From positions 1 to 9,992 of the forward strand of contig CAYRWY010000203.1 of the NCBI GenBank assembly GCA_964427955.1: DNA of 9,992 nucleotides. The letters are read 5' to 3'. A program made the translations under genes and the position numbers. The notes below the pieces were generated by a model. The model searched no databases. It saw only the letters and a list, made by a program, of their open reading frames with translations, and was not told the origin of the DNA. Within the stretch, counting starts at the first letter, position 1, and every line of letters starts with the position of its first letter. Source of the stretch: JACRBK01 sp964427955 (GTDB lineage Bacteria; Chloroflexota; Anaerolineae; Aggregatilineales; Aggregatilineaceae). Shown one piece after another: positions 6,889 through 9,992 of the stretch.

Positions 6889-8211
6889 CTATTTGCTCAG
6901 CTTCGCCACGGCCTCGTCCGCGGCACTGCGGGCCGGGATACCCTTCAGCACCGCTGCCAGGCTTTCCTGAAGCGCCAGGGCGGCGGTGTTGCTGCGCTGG
7001 GTGTCGGGAATGACCACCGCCGTGGTCAGCATGGTTTGGGCGAAGCTGGCATAGGTCTGATCGTCCCACAACCGCAGCGCCCGTTTCTGCGAAGGCAGAA
7101 TTCCCAGAGCTTCGGTGAAGAGGCTCTGCTCGCCGATACGCATCATCCACGACAGGAATGCCCGTGACTCGTTCTGATGATCGACGTCCTGGGTGACCAG
7201 GACCCACACCCACCCGTCCAGCGCGGTGAACGCGTCCCCGCTGGCCGTCGGCGTGGACGCCAGCCCGATGTTGTGCAGACTGGTCTTGCGGCCCAGGTAC
7301 GTGACCGAATCGACAGCCGCCATGTCAATGCCGGTCGATAGGAATTCGTTCCAGTAGCTGTTGAAGTCAGTGTAATCCAGCAGCGACGCGTCAAAGATCC
7401 CCGTGCTAACGCCCTGGGCATAATAATCCAGCACGACCAGCAGCGGATCGTAATCCAGGGTCGTGCTGCCGGTGTCGTCGATCAGCCGTCCGCCTGCGGC
7501 CCGGTACTGGAGCAGCGCCGTCCAGCTCACGGGGACGGTTCCGGCAGGAAACAGGTAGGTCGGCTGCTGGTCGAGGACATCGGTAAAGGCCAGCGGCGGC
7601 GTGCCAAAGGCCGAGGTACGGTAGACGATGTGGTAGATATTCAGGGTATAGGGCAGCCCGTACAATACGCCGTCGATCTGCCCCAGGGCCAACGCGCCGG
7701 GCAGCAGGTCGTCCGCCAGATCGGGCGGGAGCCAGTCGGTCAGGGGGACGATCAGACCCTCGGTGGCGGCGGTGACCATGTCCGCGCGGCGCATCAGGGT
7801 CAGGTCGGGCAGCGCCTGAGGAGCCACGGGAGCGGCGGTGCGCAGCGTCGGCAGAATGCCGCCCTGGCCGCTGCTGTGTTTGCGCCGGATTTCCAGATTG
7901 TAAGAGACGTAAGTCTGCCGGAAGTCCTCGAACTGCGCCAGCAGAATATCTTCGGCAGCCTGGTTGCCGTCCGGATACAGTTCCTCCGGCCACCACACGC
8001 GCAGCATCGGAACGGACGGGGTGTCCTGGGCCGCCGGCGTGGCCGTCGGTTCCTGGACATCGGTTACCAGGCTGATCTGGCGCGACACATCGTCCGTGCT
8101 GGGCGGAGTCGGCGAGGGGAAGATCGTCCCGGTGGACTGGCCGGTACACGCCACCAGACTCGTGGTCAGGATCACTCCCAGCGCCGTGAACAGCGCCTTA
8201 TGCTGCTTCAT
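6889..8211 (-). CDS. Extracellular solute-binding lipoprotein (ABC-type, family 1-like)
   Basis: This 440-residue exported lipoprotein starts with the positive MKQHK, a hydrophobic stretch and the lipobox LVAC with Cys22, so it should be lipid-anchored on the outer face of the membrane. Residues 23-67 are a Pro/Thr/Ser-rich linker. The core carries marks of the family 1 (sugar-type) binding fold: LRVWWPEELYP near 70-80, DGVLYGLPYT (180-189), GWVWVLVTQ (333-341) and GILPSQKRA (370-378). The ligand cannot be read from sequence; oligosaccharides are the commonest for this fold. GGAGAGG ends six bases before the ATG at 8211 and overlaps the spacer after the ACP stop, only 15 bases upstream, so the two are probably cotranscribed. 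No ABC permease or ATPase is in the window, so it may serve a transporter encoded elsewhere or act as a non-transport sensor. Confidence 0.88.
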   Translation of the reverse strand: MKQHKALFTALGVILTTSLVACTGQSTGTIFPSPTPPSTDDVSRQISLVTDVQEPTATPAAQDTPSVPMLRVWWPEELYPDGNQAAEDILLAQFEDFRQTYVSYNLEIRRKHSSGQGGILPTLRTAAPVAPQALPDLTLMRRADMVTAATEGLIVPLTDWLPPDLADDLLPGALALGQIDGVLYGLPYTLNIYHIVYRTSAFGTPPLAFTDVLDQQPTYLFPAGTVPVSWTALLQYRAAGGRLIDDTGSTTLDYDPLLVVLDYYAQGVSTGIFDASLLDYTDFNSYWNEFLSTGIDMAAVDSVTYLGRKTSLHNIGLASTPTASGDAFTALDGWVWVLVTQDVDHQNESRAFLSWMMRIGEQSLFTEALGILPSQKRALRLWDDQTYASFAQTMLTTAVVIPDTQRSNTAALALQESLAAVLKGIPARSAADEAVAKLSK

Positions 8212-8226
8212 GAGCGGCCTCTCCGG

Positions 8227-8478
8227 CTATTTTAGATCGCGAAGAACCCGGTCGATCATCTGATTCAACGTATCGAGATTGTCCACCGTCAGGTCCGGGT
8301 CCGGGATGTGGACGCCAAACGTCTCTTCAGCGAATACGCCGAACAGCGCCAACGAAAACGAATCCACCAACCCCCCGGTGATCAGCGGCTCGTCGTCCTT
8401 GAGGTTGTATTTCGGCATCCGGATCATGTCCTTCAGGACGAACGGTCTAAGTTTTTCTCTGATTTCGCTGCGATCCAT
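8227..8478 (-). CDS. Acyl carrier protein
   Basis: This 83-residue carrier protein has the phosphopantetheine site GGLVDSFSL at 35-43 with Ser40 as the attachment residue, followed by helix II (ALFGVFAEETFGVHIPDPDL), matching the four-helix ACP/DltC fold. Such stand-alone ACPs beside MBOAT genes are thought to supply acyl groups for O-acylation of envelope polymers, as DltC does for DltB. A GGAG lies six bases before the ATG at 8478. The gene starts 13 bases after the stop of the MBOAT remnant and ends 15 bases before the lipoprotein gene. It is far more acidic at helix II than a random small ORF would be and appears intact. With its MBOAT broken, its working partner is either elsewhere or lost. 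Confidence 0.9.
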   Translation of the reverse strand: MDRSEIREKLRPFVLKDMIRMPKYNLKDDEPLITGGLVDSFSLALFGVFAEETFGVHIPDPDLTVDNLDTLNQMIDRVLRDLK

Positions 8479-8491
8479 GCTTCACTCCATC

Positions 8492-9178
8492 CTAGAACCC
8501 TTGATAGACAAACGGCACGATGGTGCGCGATTGGCCGGACAGAAAGATCGCCAGGATCGCCACCGCCAGCAGCGCGGCCTGCACCAGGCGCGGCCAGCGC
8601 AAAAAGACCAGATTGTCATTGTGCCGGTATTGTACCCAGTCTATCCAAAGGGGGGGAATCAAGGCAAACAGCACTAACCCTGACGGCCAGCGCAGTTCGC
8701 CAGACCAGTCGAAATCCCGCGCCAATAGTCGAGCGTGAGCGAGAGACTGCCCACCCGGAACGGCACCCAGGCGAACATCACCAGGCAGAACGTGATCAGC
8801 ATCGCCGCTCCCTGCCGCCAACGCGGCGGAAGACGGGGCGGCCCGGCAGGCTTCCACAGCGAAAGCCACCAGATACAGGCCGTGCAGCCACTGCGAGAGG
8901 GTGATATGCCAGCGGTTCCAGAATTCGGTACCGCTGCGCGCGAAGTAGGGCACGTTGAAGTTGGAGGCCAGCTCGATGCCAAACAACCCACTCTCCTGAC
9001 TCTCCGCGCTGGCGGCGACGCTTGCGATCAGGTCGTGATAAACGTTTTCGTCGAAGAGTGCCGTGTCGGAAAAGCGAGTTGGTAGCCGGACCAGGCGCTC
9101 GAAGCTGGTCAATGCCTCTGGCCCGATGATGAGTCCGAGTGCCTGCCTGGCGTCCAGTTCTTGGAGGTTGTCCGGCAC
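8492..9178 (-). pseudogene. Decayed MBOAT-family O-acyltransferase (AlgI/DltB-like remnant)
   Basis: Intact MBOAT acyltransferases are multi-pass proteins of roughly 400-550 residues; this reading frame has 228. Recognisable parts, from the GTG at 9178: LFGIELASNFNVPYFARSGT (65-84) and EFWNRWHITLSQWL (85-98), then a direct jump to HGLYLVAFAVE (99-109). The segment normally between them, with YIPLGG and the catalytic WHG, is absent. Next, the frame must shift by one near 8840 to read AAMLITFCLVMFAWVPFRVG and shift back near 8716 to reach the typical C-terminus (IPPLWIDWVQYRHND at 174-188, PFVYQGF at 222-228). About 62 residues ahead of the MBOAT part are unrecognised, and the N-terminal membrane helices are missing. 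The same frame meets TGA at 9215-9217. Multiple lesions argue for a dead gene rather than one sequencing error. It leads the ACP gene by 13 bases. Confidence 0.8.
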
Positions 9179-9321
9179 GACGAAAATTCCCTTGCTGGCT
9201 TTCCAGGACCCGCTTCATAGACGCTCTCGTGAACCCAATGGCACGTAGAGCTGCGGAGGCGTCAAAAATGTTGAAATGTCGGCGGTAAGATGGAAATCAG
9301 AGATGGCGAGGAGAAAAAAGG

Positions 9322-9410
9322 CGGAGGGGGTGGGATTCGAACCCACGGTAGGGCGGACGCCCTACAACGGTTTTCGAGACCGCCCCATTCAACCACTCTG
9401 GCACCCCTCC
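9322..9410 (-). tRNA. tRNA-Ser (anticodon CGA)
   Basis: The 89-base cloverleaf has acceptor stem GGAGGGG/CCCCTCC with discriminator G, anticodon loop CTCGAAA (CGA at 9374-9376) and the long variable arm GTAGGGCG-TC-CGCCCTAC expected of serine tRNAs. The T arm is GTGGGTTCGAATCCCAC. The anticodon stem starts with a G-U pair. It reads UCG codons. CC follows the discriminator but the terminal A is not encoded: the next bases are TTTTTT (9314-9319), which may also help end transcription. It lies 11 bases after the tadA stop on the same strand and may share its transcript. Confidence 0.97.
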
Positions 9411-9421
9411 GTATGCAGTTG

Positions 9422-9883
9422 TTACTTCTGACCTTCCGCCCGCAGCCCGGCGAAAAAGCTCCGGATCAACGCTGCCGCTTCGTCGGCCAGCACGCCTCCC
9501 AGCACGTCAACCCGGTGGTTGAGGCGGGGATGGTTCAGCAGGTCCAGCACACTGCCACCGGCTCCGGCTTTGGGATCGACCGTCCCATACACCAACCGGG
9601 GGAGCCGCGCCAGGACCATCGCCCCCGCGCACATCGCGCAGGGTTCGAGCGTACAGTAGAGCGTCACGTCTTCCAGCCGCCAATGGCCGATGAGCTGTGA
9701 CGCCGTGCGGATCGTCAGCAGTTCCGCGTGAGCGGTGGGATCGCCGTCGATCTCGCGCCGGTTGTGCGCCCGGGCGATGACTTCCCCCTTCCGAACGGCC
9801 AGCGCGCCAATCGGTACATCACCATGCGCGAGAGCCAACTGCGCTTCGTCGAGCGCCAGACGCATCCAGAAGAGATCGTCCAT
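9422..9883 (-). CDS. tadA: tRNA-specific adenosine deaminase TadA
   Basis: This zinc enzyme deaminates adenosine 34 of tRNA-Arg(ACG) to inosine for decoding CGN codons. With the start at 9883 it has 153 residues, normal for TadA. Zinc ligands and catalytic Glu are visible in PTAHAE (His52, Glu54) and EPCAMC (Cys82, Cys85), and the family-typical DPKAGAGGS (104-111) and NHPRLNHRVDVLGGVL (117-132) follow. The frame is open upstream to 9946, but those 21 codons are poorly TadA-like and contain the -10 hexamer TATAAT. No Shine-Dalgarno precedes either ATG, so translation from a very short or absent leader is likely; a GTG one codon upstream (9886) is an alternative start. It is divergent from an unseen gene to the right. 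Confidence 0.95.
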   Translation of the reverse strand: MDDLFWMRLALDEAQLALAHGDVPIGALAVRKGEVIARAHNRREIDGDPTAHAELLTIRTASQLIGHWRLEDVTLYCTLEPCAMCAGAMVLARLPRLVYGTVDPKAGAGGSVLDLLNHPRLNHRVDVLGGVLADEAAALIRSFFAGLRAEGQK

Positions 9884-9893
9884 CACGCGGGGC

Positions 9894-9899
9894 ATTATA
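9894..9899 (-). promoter_or_regulatory. -10 element TATAAT just upstream of tadA
   Basis: A perfect TATAAT on the minus strand ends 7 bases before GTG (9886) and 10 bases before ATG (9883). That spacing would place the transcript start at or within a few bases of the start codon, a leaderless or near-leaderless arrangement that suits the lack of a ribosome site. No good -35 is seen (TTCCCC-like at the right distance). Confidence 0.5.
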
Positions 9900-9954
9900 T
9901 CATGGGCCTGCCGGGAGGGGAAGAGCCATTTTGTGCGCCACCACAAAGTATTTA

Positions 9955-9984
9955 TTGACGTGCCTTCGCATGTTATGGTACTAT
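9955..9984 (+). promoter_or_regulatory. Sigma-70-type promoter pointing out of the window
   Basis: TTGACG (9955-9960) and TACTAT (9979-9984), each five of six consensus bases, are 18 bases apart in an AT-rich stretch. Transcription would begin near 9991 and serve a gene to the right, divergent from tadA. Confidence 0.6.
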
Positions 9985-9992
9985 GTAAATGC

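Noticed and set aside
8796..9218. 140-codon minus-strand frame overlapping the MBOAT remnant
   Set aside because: Arg/Pro-rich, no motif in it, and the overlapping frame carries the MBOAT motifs.

Overview
High-GC bacterial DNA with short gaps between genes. The mix of a large PknB-type kinase fused to TPRs, a lipoprotein substrate-binding protein with a Pro/Thr linker, an MBOAT/acyl-carrier pair and a weakly led tadA would fit the Chloroflexota (Anaerolineae-like). This placement is an inference from gene style; no marker gene here proves it.

Layout. Positions 1-3621 (minus): the start and middle of a giant Ser/Thr protein kinase whose C-terminal half is an unusually regular array of 34-residue TPRs, running off the left edge. 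Positions 3622-3877: an AT-richer spacer with one plausible 42-residue small ORF directly behind the Clp gene and a pair of 10-bp direct repeats. Positions 3878-6316 (minus): a two-domain Clp/Hsp100 ATPase without a middle domain. Positions 6317-6483: a divergent control region with a candidate extended -10 promoter for clp and a MerR-type operator/promoter for the gene on the other side. Positions 6484-6885 (plus): a MerR-family regulator. Positions 6889-9178 (minus): a tight gene series, upstream to downstream a decayed MBOAT O-acyltransferase, an acyl carrier protein and a lipoprotein substrate-binding protein. Positions 9322-9410 (minus): tRNA-Ser(CGA). Positions 9422-9883 (minus): tadA. 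At the right edge a good sigma-70-like promoter on the plus strand points out of the window.

How the genes work together. The kinase is a signalling protein with a large protein-docking surface. Clp ATPase and MerR form a divergent pair in which the regulator probably controls its own promoter and possibly clp. ACP and MBOAT normally cooperate in O-acylation of envelope polymers, but here the MBOAT is truncated, frameshifted and lacks its catalytic segment, so the ACP and the lipoprotein survive behind a broken partner. TadA and tRNA-Ser belong to the translation machinery. I found no CRISPR array, insertion sequence, phage gene or obvious defence system.
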